Below, one piece after another: positions 1 through 8,880 of a stretch of 64,000 bases of DNA (position 1 is the stretch's first letter; the number at the start of each line of letters is the position of its first letter). Below the pieces are notes generated by a model. That model was not told the origin of the DNA. It ran no database searches and saw nothing but the letters and a program-made list of their open reading frames with translations. Made by a program: the position numbers and the translations under genes. The stretch is from Hafnia alvei. GTDB taxonomy: Bacteria > Pseudomonadota > Gammaproteobacteria > Enterobacterales > Enterobacteriaceae. The stretch covers positions 3,860,012 through 3,924,011 of the forward strand of contig NZ_CP139992.1 of NCBI RefSeq assembly GCF_034424155.1. The letters are read 5' to 3'.

Positions 1-691
1 CGTCTACGTCAGTCCAGATTTCACAACAATCTGCACGTAAGCAGGCGGCCAGTACAGCAGCAGAGTAATCAGAACCATTGCGGCCTAACACCACCAGTTC
101 GCCTTTGTCGTTACCCGCGGTGAACCCCGCCATCAGTACCATATGATCGGCTGGAATCGGATCAGCGGCGATACGTCGAGTCGACTCCGCAATATCAACG
201 GTTGATTCAAGATAACCGCCATGAGCCAAGAGTTTTTCAACCGGATTAATGACGGTTACGCCATAGCCACGCGCTTTGAGCAACTCAGCCATAATGGCAA
301 TCGAGAGCTTTTCACCGCGACAAATCATTGCCGCATTCACGCTGTCGGGGCATTGCCCTAACAAAGAGATGCCATGAAGTACCTGTTTGATTTGAGCAAA
401 CTCAGCGTCAACCACCTGCTTCAGACGCCCCGCGTCAAAACCGGTTTGGGCCTGCTGCAAACCCGTCAGCAAATCAGTAAAGATAGCCTCAGCGTCGCTG
501 ATATTTGGCAGTATCTCTTGCCCTGCAATGGTTTTCTCAACCATCGCGACCAGATGGTTGGTGATTTTTGCCGGCGCAGACAGCACGGTCGCAACCTGCC
601 CCTGTTGGGCATTATTTTCTAATATGTCAGCAACGCGCAGAAACCTATCTGCATTCGCCACTGAGGTACCACCAAATTTCAGCACTCGCAT
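1..691 (-). CDS. thrA: Aspartokinase I / homoserine dehydrogenase I, N-terminal part
   Basis: This is the first 230 codons of a gene that runs off the left edge. The protein begins [24 protein letters not shown] (residues 5-11) is the nucleotide-binding motif of aspartate kinases. Only the kinase domain is inside the window; the homoserine dehydrogenase half would lie outside. ThrA phosphorylates aspartate and later reduces aspartate semialdehyde, the first and third steps from aspartate to threonine. The start at 689-691 is preceded by a GGGAGAG ribosome site. The gene sits behind the thrL leader and an attenuator, so it should respond to charged Thr and Ile tRNA. The lysine-sensitive paralogue LysC lacks such a leader, which supports thrA. 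Confidence 0.96.
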   Translation of the reverse strand, partial: MRVLKFGGTSVANADRFLRVADILENNAQQGQVATVLSAPAKITNHLVAMVEKTIAGQEILPNISDAEAIFTDLLTGLQQAQTGFDAGRLKQVVDAEFAQIKQVLHGISLLGQCPDSVNAAMICRGEKLSIAIMAELLKARGYGVTVINPVEKLLAHGGYLESTVDIAESTRRIAADPIPADHMVLMAGFTAGNDKGELVVLGRNGSDYSAAVLAACLRADCCEIWTDVD

Positions 692-717
692 TTGTCACAC
701 TCTCCCGAATTAGGCTT

Positions 718-750
718 AAAAAAAAGCCCGCACTGTTTAGGTGCGGGCTT
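718..750 (-). terminator. thr operon attenuator
   Basis: On the minus strand a 9-bp GC-rich stem (725-733 pairing with 741-749, loop of 7) is followed by a run of eight U. It lies between thrL and thrA, the position of the thr attenuator. Ribosome stalling in thrL should decide whether it forms. Confidence 0.93.
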
Positions 751-775
751 TTTTCTTTCTCTTTTTCTGTACGCG

Positions 776-859
776 TCAGCCCGCCCCGTTACATGTCGTA
801 TCGGTGGTGGTAATAATTGTTGTGGTGTTCAGGCTGTAGTTATGAAAACTAATACGCAT
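776..859 (-). CDS. thrL: thr operon leader peptide
   Basis: A 27-residue peptide encoded just upstream of the attenuator. Residues 12-22 read TTTIITTTDTT, that is eight Thr and two Ile codons in eleven, which is the sensing stretch. It ends NGAG, like the E. coli leader as I recall it. The peptide has no function beyond being translated: shortage of Thr- or Ile-tRNA stalls the ribosome on these codons, disfavours the terminator and lets thrABC be transcribed. The N-terminal part (MRISFHNYSLN) is longer than the short MKRIS start of E. coli. The gene is too short for ordinary gene finders, so it is easily missed. Confidence 0.93.
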   Translation of the reverse strand: MRISFHNYSLNTTTIITTTDTTCNGAG

Positions 860-889
860 CTCTGTCTGTCCAATAAATTCTTGTGTCTG

Positions 890-926
890 CCCTATATTGG
901 TTAAAGCAAAGGCAAAACTAAGTCAA
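890..926 (-). promoter_or_regulatory. thr operon promoter
   Basis: On the minus strand a TTGACT -35 element (926-921) is followed by TTTAACCAATATAGGG up to 890. The block strongly resembles the E. coli thrLABC promoter as I recall it, and thrL starts 31 bases further on. The exact -10 hexamer was not decided. Confidence 0.75.
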
Positions 927-1100
927 CGAAATTCTGTTTTTAACCGGCAACATTTCGATAACCTCGACAGCATAAAAACCTATAGAAAAATAGCACATCA
1001 GCAAAAGTGCGCTGAATCACACTTTTCTTACACGTTATCTAAGAGAAATTTATCCGCCTTTGCCGAGCAATCGTCGTTTTCAGCTTTTTTCTTCGACAGG

Positions 1101-1787
1101 CTATTTTTTCAGCATTTTTTCGATGTCATGCAGCAAGGTGTGGAGCATAGAAGTATCACGTTTAGCGAGCAATCCAAGGCGCTGATCGAGCCAATCGGTA
1201 AGCTTTTGATCATCGGCAACATCGAGCGTTCCTAACAGACGGTGTACTCGTTGGCGTAGTGCCACCAGCTGATTCTCTTCAGCCAGCGCTTCTGGCTCCA
1301 CATTGTTCTGAACTAATGACGATAGCTGATAGCAGAAGACCATTACGGCCTGCCCCAAGTTGAGCGAAGGATAATCGGCCACCATTGGCACACCGGTGAG
1401 AATATCCGCCAAGGCTAACTCTTCATTTGAAAGCCCTGACTCTTCACGCCCAAAGACCAACGCACAGCTGGATGTCCAACTCTGCTTTTCATGCAAGATA
1501 TTGGTGAGCTCGGATGGCGAGCAGTAATAGTGAAATCTGGCACGGCTTCTTGCCGTAGTGGCAACCGTGAAATCCACATCAGCCAATGCGGCTTCTAGCG
1601 TGTCGAAATGCTGGGCATTATCCAGAATATCAGCGGAACCGTGAGCAACCCAGCGAGCAGCGGGCTCTAGGTATGCTTGGCTATCAACAATTCTTAGTGA
1701 AGAAAATCCCATGGTTTTCATCGCTCTTGCCGCAGCGCCAATATTTTCAGGTCTGGCTGGAGCAACCAGTACGATATGAATTTGCAT
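1101..1787 (-). CDS. lasT: TrmH/SpoU-family RNA 2'-O-methyltransferase LasT (YjtD)
   Basis: A 228-residue SPOUT methyltransferase, the same length as E. coli YjtD/LasT. Visible motifs are motif 1 APARPENIGAAARAMKTMGF (residues 9-28), FGREESGL (112-119) and SLNLGQAV (141-148), which form the trefoil knot that binds S-adenosylmethionine. Family members methylate ribose 2'-OH groups in tRNA or rRNA; the target of LasT is not established to my knowledge. The relative TrmJ is longer and lies in another neighbourhood. The gene lies between thrL and arcA as in E. coli. There is no clear Shine-Dalgarno sequence before the ATG. Confidence 0.88.
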   Translation of the reverse strand: MQIHIVLVAPARPENIGAAARAMKTMGFSSLRIVDSQAYLEPAARWVAHGSADILDNAQHFDTLEAALADVDFTVATTARSRARFHYYCSPSELTNILHEKQSWTSSCALVFGREESGLSNEELALADILTGVPMVADYPSLNLGQAVMVFCYQLSSLVQNNVEPEALAEENQLVALRQRVHRLLGTLDVADDQKLTDWLDQRLGLLAKRDTSMLHTLLHDIEKMLKK

Positions 1788-2147
1788 AGAAATGCCCGAT
1801 TTTTAACAATTAATAATAAACAGGTGCACACTTTATCCTGCTCGCAAGGGTTTTTCCATTAGCTATAAAGTTACATTTATTTAACAAAAGTACGGACTTT
1901 TCTATTAGATAAAAAAGGAAAAAGGCATTTTAGTCAAAAAACATTCAAAGACTAAGCTATTTGTCACTAATTCAATAAATTCATTCTTATAATCAATTAA
2001 TTAAATTTTCCATAAATATAGAATAAAGTTCGGCTCGGATATGAGATTTTCCCGAGCTTAATCAGGAACAAACTCACTTAACTTCATTATCCAGCTCACA
2101 GACTTGTAAGTGTTTTTCACAAATCTGTTAACGTGCTACAATTGGAT
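1788..2147. other. AT-rich intergenic stretch between lasT and arcA
   Basis: No gene seen. The stretch is strongly AT-rich (runs such as taattaataataaa and aattaattaaatttt) and probably holds the lasT promoter on the minus strand and upstream control sites for arcA on the plus strand. No single hexamer pair stands out. Confidence 0.5.
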
Positions 2148-2161
2148 TTGATATATGTCAA
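2148..2161 (+). promoter_or_regulatory. Probable FNR binding site upstream of arcA
   Basis: TTGATATATGTCAA matches the FNR consensus TTGAT-N4-ATCAA at nine of ten fixed positions. In E. coli arcA is known to be activated by FNR in anaerobiosis. A possible -10 (TATATT, 2204-2209) would place the transcript start near 2216 and the centre of this site near -61, a usual activator spacing. The assignment rests on sequence only. Confidence 0.65.
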
Positions 2162-2222
2162 CAAAGCGTAGTTTTGTTGGATGGCAATTGCGGTGTGTGC
2201 TGTTATATTGCTGTTAATAGGG

Positions 2223-2342
2223 TTAGGATGTGCGCCGCTTTTGGCACCACCGGGGCTGTAGGGAGTAACATCCCCTGACCAACCTAGCGATGTTGTTGAC
2301 GTTGATGGAAAGTGCATCAAGAACGAGTTTACGTACCTTAGT
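2223..2342 (-). other. yjjY-like conserved segment without a start codon
   Basis: The minus strand encodes TKVRKLVLDALSINVNNIARLV and a further 17 residues before TAA. The first 18 residues closely resemble the start of the small E. coli protein YjjY (recalled as MTKVRNCVLDALSINVNNI), which lies at this same place between lasT and arcA. Where E. coli has the ATG, this sequence has TAG (2343-2345); the only candidate start codon further in is a TTG, near residue 22. After the NNI residues the likeness ends. Either the gene is dead, or the conserved feature is the DNA or RNA rather than a protein, for example the 5' leader of arcA read on the other strand. Confidence 0.6.
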
Positions 2343-2463
2343 CTATTGAATCTCTATGTTGTTACATCATCGAAACAGCCACACTCTCGATTTGATGTTT
2401 TAGGAATCAAGACTACTGTACTTCCCTATTTCTATTTTGTTGGCAATTTTAGGTAGCAAACAC

Positions 2464-3180
2464 ATGCAGACCCCGCACATTCTTATCGTCGAGGACGAAC
2501 TCGTCACTCGAAACACACTTAAAAGTATTTTTGAGGCGGAAGGTTATATCGTTCATGAAGCCAATGATGGCGCAGAAATGCACCAGATCCTGTCTGAATT
2601 CGACATCAATCTGGTTATCATGGATATCAACCTGCCTGGTAAAAATGGCCTGTTGTTGGCTCGCGAGCTGCGTGAACAAGCAAATGTAGCGCTGATGTTC
2701 CTGACCGGCCGCGACAATGAAGTGGATAAAATCCTTGGGCTGGAAATCGGCGCCGATGATTACATCACCAAGCCATTCAACCCACGTGAGCTGACCATTC
2801 GTGCTCGCAACCTGCTGTCCCGCACCATGAACCTCGGTGGCGGCACAGAAGAGCGTAAATTGGTTGAGAGCTATCGCTTCAACGGTTGGGAGCTGGACAT
2901 CAATAGCCGCTCACTGGTGAGCCCTAACGGCGAACAGTACAAGCTACCACGCAGCGAATTCCGCGCCATGCTGCACTTCTGCGAAAACCCGGGCAAAATT
3001 CAGTCCCGTGCAGAACTGCTGAAGAAAATGACTGGCCGTGAGCTGAAACCACATGACCGCACCGTTGACGTGACAATCCGTCGTATCCGTAAGCACTTTG
3101 AGTCTACGCCAGATACCCCGGAAATCATCGCGACCATCCACGGTGAAGGCTATCGTTTCTGTGGCGATCTGGAAGAGTAA
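2464..3180 (+). CDS. arcA: Aerobic respiration control response regulator ArcA
   Basis: A 238-residue OmpR/PhoB-type response regulator. The receiver domain (1-120) has the acidic pair ED at 10-11, phosphoacceptor D54 in VIMDINLPG, and the conserved KPF near 100. The C-terminal winged helix (about 135-234) contains [14 protein letters not shown] and ends with [12 protein letters not shown]. Phosphorylated by ArcB, also in this window, it represses respiratory and TCA genes when oxygen is short. An in-frame ATG nine codons upstream was rejected because the family starts [12 protein letters not shown]. The ribosome site is a weak AGGTAG. The long upstream region with an FNR site suggests redox control. 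Confidence 0.98.
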   Translation: MQTPHILIVEDELVTRNTLKSIFEAEGYIVHEANDGAEMHQILSEFDINLVIMDINLPGKNGLLLARELREQANVALMFLTGRDNEVDKILGLEIGADDYITKPFNPRELTIRARNLLSRTMNLGGGTEERKLVESYRFNGWELDINSRSLVSPNGEQYKLPRSEFRAMLHFCENPGKIQSRAELLKKMTGRELKPHDRTVDVTIRRIRKHFESTPDTPEIIATIHGEGYRFCGDLEE

Positions 3181-3205
3181 TCTTTCCTTCGCATGCATAT
3201 AGACA

Positions 3206-3230
3206 AAAAGGCCGGATTATCCGGCCTTTT
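3206..3230 (+). terminator. arcA terminator
   Basis: Stem aaaaggccgg / ccggcctttt with a 5-base loop, 26 bases after the arcA stop. It has U-runs in both directions. Confidence 0.88.
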
Positions 3231-3276
3231 GCTTATCTATCGTTTGACGATTTTATTTATTCGCAAATGACAGGCA

Positions 3277-3301
3277 CAAAAAAGCGGGGCTAGCCCCGCT
3301 T
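3277..3301 (-). terminator. yfiF terminator
   Basis: Stem agcggggc / gccccgct (3283-3290 and 3293-3300) with a U-run on the minus strand, 38 bases beyond the yfiF stop. Confidence 0.85.
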
Positions 3302-3338
3302 TCTCATACAGCCTGAAGTATGGCTGGCATCCAACGCA

Positions 3339-4454
3339 TTACGCGTTTTGACGCCACCATTCTGCCAGTAAAATACCGGTAGCAACGGAAACGTTTAGGC
3401 TTTCCACCTGACCCGTACCGCCGATAGAAAGGCTTAAATCACCTTGCTGCATCACGGTTTCAGACAGACCATCGCGCTCCTGCCCCAATACCAACACCAT
3501 TTTCTTCGGCAATGAAGCCTTAGTCAGCGGCGTCGTACCTTTATGGCTGGACGTTGTCACGATGGTGTAACCTGCGCGGCGGAACTCATCCAGCGCACCG
3601 TCAAAACCATCCGCATCAATCGCCTGAATATGCTCAGCGCCGCCTTCAGCGGTACGCACTGCGGCACCGGACTCCAGCATAGAAGCATCCTGCACCATCA
3701 AACCTTTCACGCCAAAGTGCGCACAGGTACGCATGATGCCGCCGAGGTTATGTGGGTTACCTACATCTTCCAGCGCCAAAACACAGTCGGTGTCGGCGGC
3801 TGTTTTCAAATAAGTGCGGGCATCGAGGCCATTACGCTTTTTGATCAGGAAGCAAACGCCACCGTGATGTTCGGTGCCTGAGGCTTTCGTCAGCTCTTCA
3901 TCATCAACCACGTGGTAGGCTTTACGGTTTGCCGCCATCCAGCGCAGCGCTTCGCGGAAGCGTGGCGTTACGGACTGAACAAACCATGCACGGACAATGG
4001 CATCAGGACGGCTGGCAAACAGCGCCTGACAGGCATTCTCACCGTAAACACGAGTTTCTTCAGCACGCTGACGACGCAGTTGCTCAGGATCGATAAAGCT
4101 CTTACCAGCGATACCGCCATGATCTGGCTTATCTTCTTCATTTGGAGCACGAGATACCGTTTTCCAAGGCGAACGATCATAAGGGCCTTCATTACGCCCT
4201 TCGCTACGACCTTCACTGCGGCTCGCACCAGCAGGACGGCGAGAGCGATCGTTTTCCTGGCTACGGCCTTGGCCACCACGGCGATCGTTGCGACGGTCTC
4301 CATCCTGAGCACTACGGCCCTGACGACCACCTCGTTCGCCTTGACGCCCTTTACCTTCCGGACGTGATTTTTGGTCACGGTCTTTGTTGTCGTCCTCGCT
4401 GCGGACGTACATCACTTTGACCTTGCCATTTTTGCCATTAAAAGAATCGTTCAT
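3339..4454 (-). CDS. yfiF: TrmH-family RNA methyltransferase YfiF
   Basis: A 371-residue protein of the SpoU/TrmH family. The start [19 protein letters not shown] was chosen because E. coli YfiF begins the same way and GGAG lies 9 bases upstream; the frame stays open for 31 codons before it. Residues 15-100 are a disordered region rich in Arg, Gly, Asp and Ser, likely to bind RNA. Then follow a substrate-binding domain with [21 protein letters not shown] and the catalytic SPOUT domain: [27 protein letters not shown] and [16 protein letters not shown]. Family members methylate ribose in rRNA or tRNA; the target of YfiF is unknown. The basic linker is longer than in E. coli (371 against about 345 residues). 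Confidence 0.92.
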   Translation of the reverse strand: MNDSFNGKNGKVKVMYVRSEDDNKDRDQKSRPEGKGRQGERGGRQGRSAQDGDRRNDRRGGQGRSQENDRSRRPAGASRSEGRSEGRNEGPYDRSPWKTVSRAPNEEDKPDHGGIAGKSFIDPEQLRRQRAEETRVYGENACQALFASRPDAIVRAWFVQSVTPRFREALRWMAANRKAYHVVDDEELTKASGTEHHGGVCFLIKKRNGLDARTYLKTAADTDCVLALEDVGNPHNLGGIMRTCAHFGVKGLMVQDASMLESGAAVRTAEGGAEHIQAIDADGFDGALDEFRRAGYTIVTTSSHKGTTPLTKASLPKKMVLVLGQERDGLSETVMQQGDLSLSIGGTGQVESLNVSVATGILLAEWWRQNA

Positions 4455-4510
4455 TGCTATCTCCACCAACGCGCAGGGCGCGAAGATTACCTGATGTGTG
4501 ACCACTAAGC

Positions 4511-4637
4511 TATACCCAAAATAATTCGAGTTGCAGGAAGGCGGCAAGAGAAAGTGTCCCGATGAGCTTACACAGATAAGTGATTCGGGTCATTAGGCGC
4601 AGCCAACACACATGCAGCTTGAAATATGACGGGTATA
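4511..4637. repeat. 127-bp element with inverted ends, MITE-like
   Basis: The segment begins tatacccaaaataattcgag and ends with caagctgcat-type sequence read from the other strand (gcttgaaatatgacgggtata). The two ends are imperfect inverted copies of about 26 bases. A short remnant of the same ends lies at 36676-36706. I recall similar tatacccaaaataattc elements scattered in other enterobacterial genomes. It carries no gene and lies in the yfiF-trxC intergenic region; it may fold as an RNA hairpin. Confidence 0.65.
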
Positions 4638-4793
4638 TAAACTTCAACAAAAGCTGATATCTATTATAACCATTGAAGAAACCTGATTGTGATTAATATC
4701 CCCATACACGATAATGCTTAACATAATTTAAACATTAACGTTGCTTTTACCGTGAAAAAGCGCGGATTCTTTATCCCAATACCGAGGTTGCCC

Positions 4794-5225
4794 ATGAATA
4801 CCGTTTGTCCATCCTGCCAAACTACCAATCGTTTACCGGAAGAGCGCATCGAGGATCAGGCTAAATGCGGTCGCTGCGGTCATGAGTTGTTCGACGGCGA
4901 GGTCATTAATGCGACTTCAGCCACGCTGGATAAAATCCTGCAAGACGAACAACCGGTGTTAATTGATTTTTGGGCACCATGGTGCGGCCCATGCCAAAGT
5001 TTTGCGCCTATCTTTGAAGACGTTGCAGAAGAACGCACAGGGCAGATCCGCTGCGTGAAGGTCAATACCGAGGCAGAGCCGGAACTTAGCGCACGTTTCC
5101 GCATTCGCAGCATTCCAACCATTATGCTTTACCAAAACGGTCAGCTAGTAGACATGTTAAGCGGCGCAATGCCAAAGGCATCTTTCGATAGTTGGCTGAA
5201 TGAACAGCTTGCTGCTAAGGCATAA
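4794..5225 (+). CDS. trxC: Thioredoxin 2
   Basis: A 143-residue thioredoxin with an N-terminal zinc-binding extension, the feature that separates TrxC from TrxA. Zinc cysteines are C5, C8, C25 and C28 (CPSC and CGRC); the active site is WCGPC at 63-67. It reduces disulfides in the cytoplasm and in E. coli is induced by OxyR under peroxide stress. The start was taken at MNTVCPSC, as in E. coli, with GAGG upstream; 14 in-frame upstream codons were left out. It is followed by a strong terminator, so it is a single-gene unit. Confidence 0.97.
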   Translation: MNTVCPSCQTTNRLPEERIEDQAKCGRCGHELFDGEVINATSATLDKILQDEQPVLIDFWAPWCGPCQSFAPIFEDVAEERTGQIRCVKVNTEAEPELSARFRIRSIPTIMLYQNGQLVDMLSGAMPKASFDSWLNEQLAAKA

Positions 5226-5235
5226 TCCCGATTCT

Positions 5236-5268
5236 AAGCCCAGCGCGACGCTGGGCTTTTCTTTTTTC
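5236..5268 (+). terminator. trxC terminator
   Basis: A 10-bp stem aagcccagcg / cgctgggctt with a 3-base loop (5236-5258), followed by ttcttttttc. Confidence 0.92.
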
Positions 5269-5335
5269 CCTTTCGCCGCTGTACCCTATCCGTCTGCTTG
5301 TTTAAAATAGCGCTTTTGCCTCATCAGAGAAGTCG

Positions 5336-6028
5336 ATGTCCCCTAACGCCGTATTGCGCCTGCGTGAGCTACGCCTTGCTAAAGCGACCAAACCCTTCCT
5401 CACTCGCGGAGGACGCGTAACGCGCTGCCAGCGTTGCTTACTCCCTGAAACTCGCTGCCTGTGCGACACCATTTATACCCAATCGGCTAAAAGTCGCTTT
5501 TGTCTGATGATGTATGATACCGAGCCGATGAAGCCTAGCAACACGGGGCGTTTGATTGCCGATATATTGCCTGAAACAGCGGCTTTTCAATGGGCCAGAA
5601 CCGAAGTTGATCCAGAACTACTGGCGCTATTAAACGATCCTAACTATCAGCCTTATGTAGTCTTCCCTGGATCTTATGCGCCTGAACGTGCTGTATCAGA
5701 CTTACCGCAAGACAGCTTAGCTAAGCCGCCGTTATTCATCATGCTCGACGGCACCTGGCGTGAAGCGACAAAGATGTTCCGCAAGAGCCCTTATCTCGAC
5801 AAGTTTCCCGTGTTTTCTTTAGAAACTAAGCTTGAGAGTGACTATACACTGCGAGAATCAGCCCGTGACGAGCAGCACTGCACCGCTGAAGTTGCTGCTG
5901 CGCTATTAGATATCGCAGGCGATCACGAAGCCGCTCAAGGGCTACAACAGCACTTTAGCTATTTTCGCCGTCAATATTTGCTAGGCAAGCCTCATCACCG
6001 TGAAGAGGTCGCTGCAGAAAATATCTAG
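5336..6028 (+). CDS. tapT: tRNA-uridine aminocarboxypropyltransferase TapT (DTW domain)
   Basis: A 230-residue DTW-domain protein, the family of E. coli TapT (YfiP), which makes acp3U at position 47 of tRNA from S-adenosylmethionine. A zinc-type cysteine cluster lies at C31, C34, C41 and C43 (CQRCLLPETRCLC). MYDTEPMKPSNTGRLI (59-74) is the conserved family core, and the signature D-x-T-W is DGTW at 138-141. Order trxC-tapT-patZ-pssA is the same as in E. coli. Only 44 bases separate it from patZ, so the two may be cotranscribed. Confidence 0.93.
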   Translation: MSPNAVLRLRELRLAKATKPFLTRGGRVTRCQRCLLPETRCLCDTIYTQSAKSRFCLMMYDTEPMKPSNTGRLIADILPETAAFQWARTEVDPELLALLNDPNYQPYVVFPGSYAPERAVSDLPQDSLAKPPLFIMLDGTWREATKMFRKSPYLDKFPVFSLETKLESDYTLRESARDEQHCTAEVAAALLDIAGDHEAAQGLQQHFSYFRRQYLLGKPHHREEVAAENI

Positions 6029-6072
6029 AGGCATTAGACTCAGGCTATCTACTTCGGCAAGGAGTTTTAGCT

Positions 6073-8733
6073 ATGAGTCAGCGCAGTCTGGAATCGTTGT
6101 TACGTCCGAAGTCTATCGCCGTGATTGGTGCATCAAATAAAGTTGGCCGTAATGGCCACTTAATGATGCAGAACCTGCTTAAAGGAGGATTTTCTGGGCC
6201 CATTATGCCCGTGACGCCTCGTTATCAAGCCGTGTGCGGCGTACTGGCCTACGCTGACATCGAATCCCTACCCTTCGCCCCAGACCTGGCAATCCTGTGC
6301 GTCAACGCGCAGCGCAACCTAGAAATAATCGCCGCATTAGGTGATAAAGGCTGCCGAGCGGCCATTGTGCTCTCATCGCCAAGCGCCCAATCTGCCGAGT
6401 TAAAAGCCTGTGCCCAACGGCATAACGTGCGTTTATTAGGGCCAAACAGCTTGGGCCTTTTAGCCCCGTGGCAAAAAATAAACGCCAGCTTTTCACCGGT
6501 GCCGATTCTTCCCGGCAAGCTGGCCTTTATTTCTCAATCGGCAGCCGTTTCAAACACGATTTTAGATTGGGCTCAACAACGAGAAATAGGCTTTTCTCTC
6601 TTTATCGCCTTAGGTGACAGCCTTGATATTGACGTGGATGATCTTTTAGATTTTCTCGCTCGAGACAGCAAGACCAGCGCAATCCTGATCTACCTAGAAC
6701 ATCTGCATGATGCGCGACGCTTTCTGTCAGCCGCACGCAGCGCATCAAGAAACAAACCCATACTGGTCATCAAGAGTGGCCGCAGTCCACAGGCCCAGCA
6801 GTTGCTCAACAGCGTACAAGGGCTAGATGTAGCCTATGATGCCGCAATCCAACGCGCAGGCCTGCTACGCGTGCAAGATACGCATGAGCTTTTCTCTGCG
6901 GTAGAAACGCTCAGCCATATGCATCCATTGCGAGGAGAGAAAATCCTGATCATCAGCAATGGTGCGGCACCTGCTGCCATGTCGGTGGATGAGCTGCTGC
7001 GGCGTAATGGAAAGCTCGCCACACTGGATGAAGACACCCTCACCGCGTTACGCAGTAAGATGCCGGATGATGTGTACCTACAGAATCCTATCGATCTGCG
7101 CGATGATGCGACGCCAGCCCGCTATCAATCCGCCATCAACATTTTACTTGATAGCCACAGTTATGATGCGATGCTGATTATCCATGCACCGAGCGCAGCG
7201 GCACCAGCGACCACAACGGCCGAAATGGTTATTCAAACGCTAAAACAGCATCAGCGGGGCAAACGTATTTCAGTGCTCACTAACTGGAGCGGCGAATATT
7301 CATCGCAAGAAGCGCGCAGGTTATTTAGCGAAGCGGGTATTCCGACTTATAGAACGCCTGAAGGTGCGATTACTGCCTTCATGCATATGGTTGAATATCG
7401 ACGTAACCAGCGCCAACTGATGGAAACACCGGCGTTACCAGCTGACCTCATCGCAAACACCACTCAGGCTCACGACCTCATTCAGCAAGCACTTAAAGAA
7501 GAGATCTACCACCTTGATACGCACGAAGTCAGATCGATTTTATCCAGCTATGGCTTACAAACATTGCCAACATGGATTGCCAACGACAGCACCGAGGCCG
7601 TGCATATCGCAGAGCAGGTTGGCTATCCGGTTGCATTAAAACTGCGTTCACCTGATATCCCGCATAAATCGGATGTACAGGGGGTGATGCTCTATCTGCG
7701 TAATGCAAACGAGGTTGAACAAGCGGCGAATGCTATCATTGATCGGGTGAAGCACTCATTCCCACAGGCGCGCATTCACGGCCTGTTAGTTCAAAGCATG
7801 GCCAACCGAGCAGGTGCTCAAGAGTTACGAGTGTTAGTCGAACAAGACCCCGTATTTGGGCCATTAATTATGCTTGGTGAAGGCGGAGGGGCTTGGAACC
7901 CAGACCACGATGCTGCCGTTGCCTTACCTCCGCTGAATATGACCTTAGCGCGATATCTGATTATGCAGGCAATCAAAGGCGGTAAAATTCGTAGCCGAAG
8001 TCCTTTGCAGCCACTTAATATTGACGGGCTTAGCCAGTTGCTGGTGCAGGTTTCCGATCTCATTGTCGACTGCCCAGAGATAAGTCGGCTAGATATCCAC
8101 CCGGTTCTGGCCTCTGCTGAAGATTTCACGCTGTTGGACGTGTCACTCCAGCTCACCCCGTTCTCCGGTTTAGCCGAAAATAGGCTCGCCATACGCCCAT
8201 ACCCTCAGCACCTTGAAGAACAAGTGACATTGCGAAACGGAGTGGCTTGCTTGCTGCGCCCTATCCTCCCTGAAGATGAACCCTTACTACAGCAGTTCAT
8301 TCAGAAAGTGACCAAAGAGGATTTGTACTATCGTTACTTCAGCGAGATCAATGAATTTACGCATGAAGACCTCGCGAAAATGACTCAAATTGATTACGAC
8401 CGCGAAATGGCTTTCGTGGCCGTTATCCAAGAACAAGGTAAAGATTCAATTGTAGGGGTAACGCGTGCGCTATCCGATCCAGACAATCTCGAAGCCGAAT
8501 TTGCCGTATTGGTTCGCTCAGACAGTAACGGTTTAGGGCTTGGAAAGACGCTGTTGGGTAAGTTGATCGCTTATTCAACTCAGCATGGGCTTGAAAGGCT
8601 GGTTGGAATTACGATGCCAAACAATCAGGGAATGATTGGACTCGCTAAAAAACTGGGGTTTAAGGTCGATATTCAAATTGAAGACGGCATCGTCAATTTA
8701 TGCTTGCCGTTGAACAATTCATTGCCGGTTTAA
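6073..8733 (+). CDS. patZ: Protein lysine acetyltransferase PatZ (Pka)
   Basis: An 886-residue protein, the same length as E. coli PatZ. The order of domains is a CoA-binding Rossmann fold (MSQRSLESLLRPKSIAVIGAS at the N-terminus), an acyl-CoA-synthetase-like region to about 450, an ATP-grasp-like region (about 480-700, with PVALKLRSPDIPHKSDVQGV) and a GNAT acetyltransferase domain (about 725-880, with SNGLGLGKTLLGKLI as the acetyl-CoA loop). It acetylates lysines and inactivates acetyl-CoA synthetase Acs; the large N-terminal part is thought to be regulatory and not to make acetyl-CoA. GGAG lies 11 bases before the ATG. Confidence 0.96.
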   Translation: MSQRSLESLLRPKSIAVIGASNKVGRNGHLMMQNLLKGGFSGPIMPVTPRYQAVCGVLAYADIESLPFAPDLAILCVNAQRNLEIIAALGDKGCRAAIVLSSPSAQSAELKACAQRHNVRLLGPNSLGLLAPWQKINASFSPVPILPGKLAFISQSAAVSNTILDWAQQREIGFSLFIALGDSLDIDVDDLLDFLARDSKTSAILIYLEHLHDARRFLSAARSASRNKPILVIKSGRSPQAQQLLNSVQGLDVAYDAAIQRAGLLRVQDTHELFSAVETLSHMHPLRGEKILIISNGAAPAAMSVDELLRRNGKLATLDEDTLTALRSKMPDDVYLQNPIDLRDDATPARYQSAINILLDSHSYDAMLIIHAPSAAAPATTTAEMVIQTLKQHQRGKRISVLTNWSGEYSSQEARRLFSEAGIPTYRTPEGAITAFMHMVEYRRNQRQLMETPALPADLIANTTQAHDLIQQALKEEIYHLDTHEVRSILSSYGLQTLPTWIANDSTEAVHIAEQVGYPVALKLRSPDIPHKSDVQGVMLYLRNANEVEQAANAIIDRVKHSFPQARIHGLLVQSMANRAGAQELRVLVEQDPVFGPLIMLGEGGGAWNPDHDAAVALPPLNMTLARYLIMQAIKGGKIRSRSPLQPLNIDGLSQLLVQVSDLIVDCPEISRLDIHPVLASAEDFTLLDVSLQLTPFSGLAENRLAIRPYPQHLEEQVTLRNGVACLLRPILPEDEPLLQQFIQKVTKEDLYYRYFSEINEFTHEDLAKMTQIDYDREMAFVAVIQEQGKDSIVGVTRALSDPDNLEAEFAVLVRSDSNGLGLGKTLLGKLIAYSTQHGLERLVGITMPNNQGMIGLAKKLGFKVDIQIEDGIVNLCLPLNNSLPV

Positions 8734-8880
8734 ACGCAATTTTGCTGAGAGGATGGCGACAAATCGAGGCAAAACATACGCAATAGATGGAAAGTAGTGT
8801 TATTATCGCCCGATTCCATAGGCTAATATAACTGTATGTAGCGTTTTGCTACACAATGATGAGAGAAGAAGCGCACTGTG

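Noticed and set aside
897-1235. 112-codon plus-strand frame over the thr promoter and lasT end
   Set aside because: It covers the thr promoter region and the lasT 3' end on the opposite strand; no ribosome site or known family.
2117-2320. 67-codon minus-strand frame upstream of arcA
   Set aside because: It is in a different frame from the yjjY-like segment, has no family likeness, and crosses the likely arcA promoter.
3912-4420. Long frames on both strands inside yfiF
   Set aside because: By-products of the Arg/Gly-rich linker with biased codons; yfiF is supported by its conserved domains.
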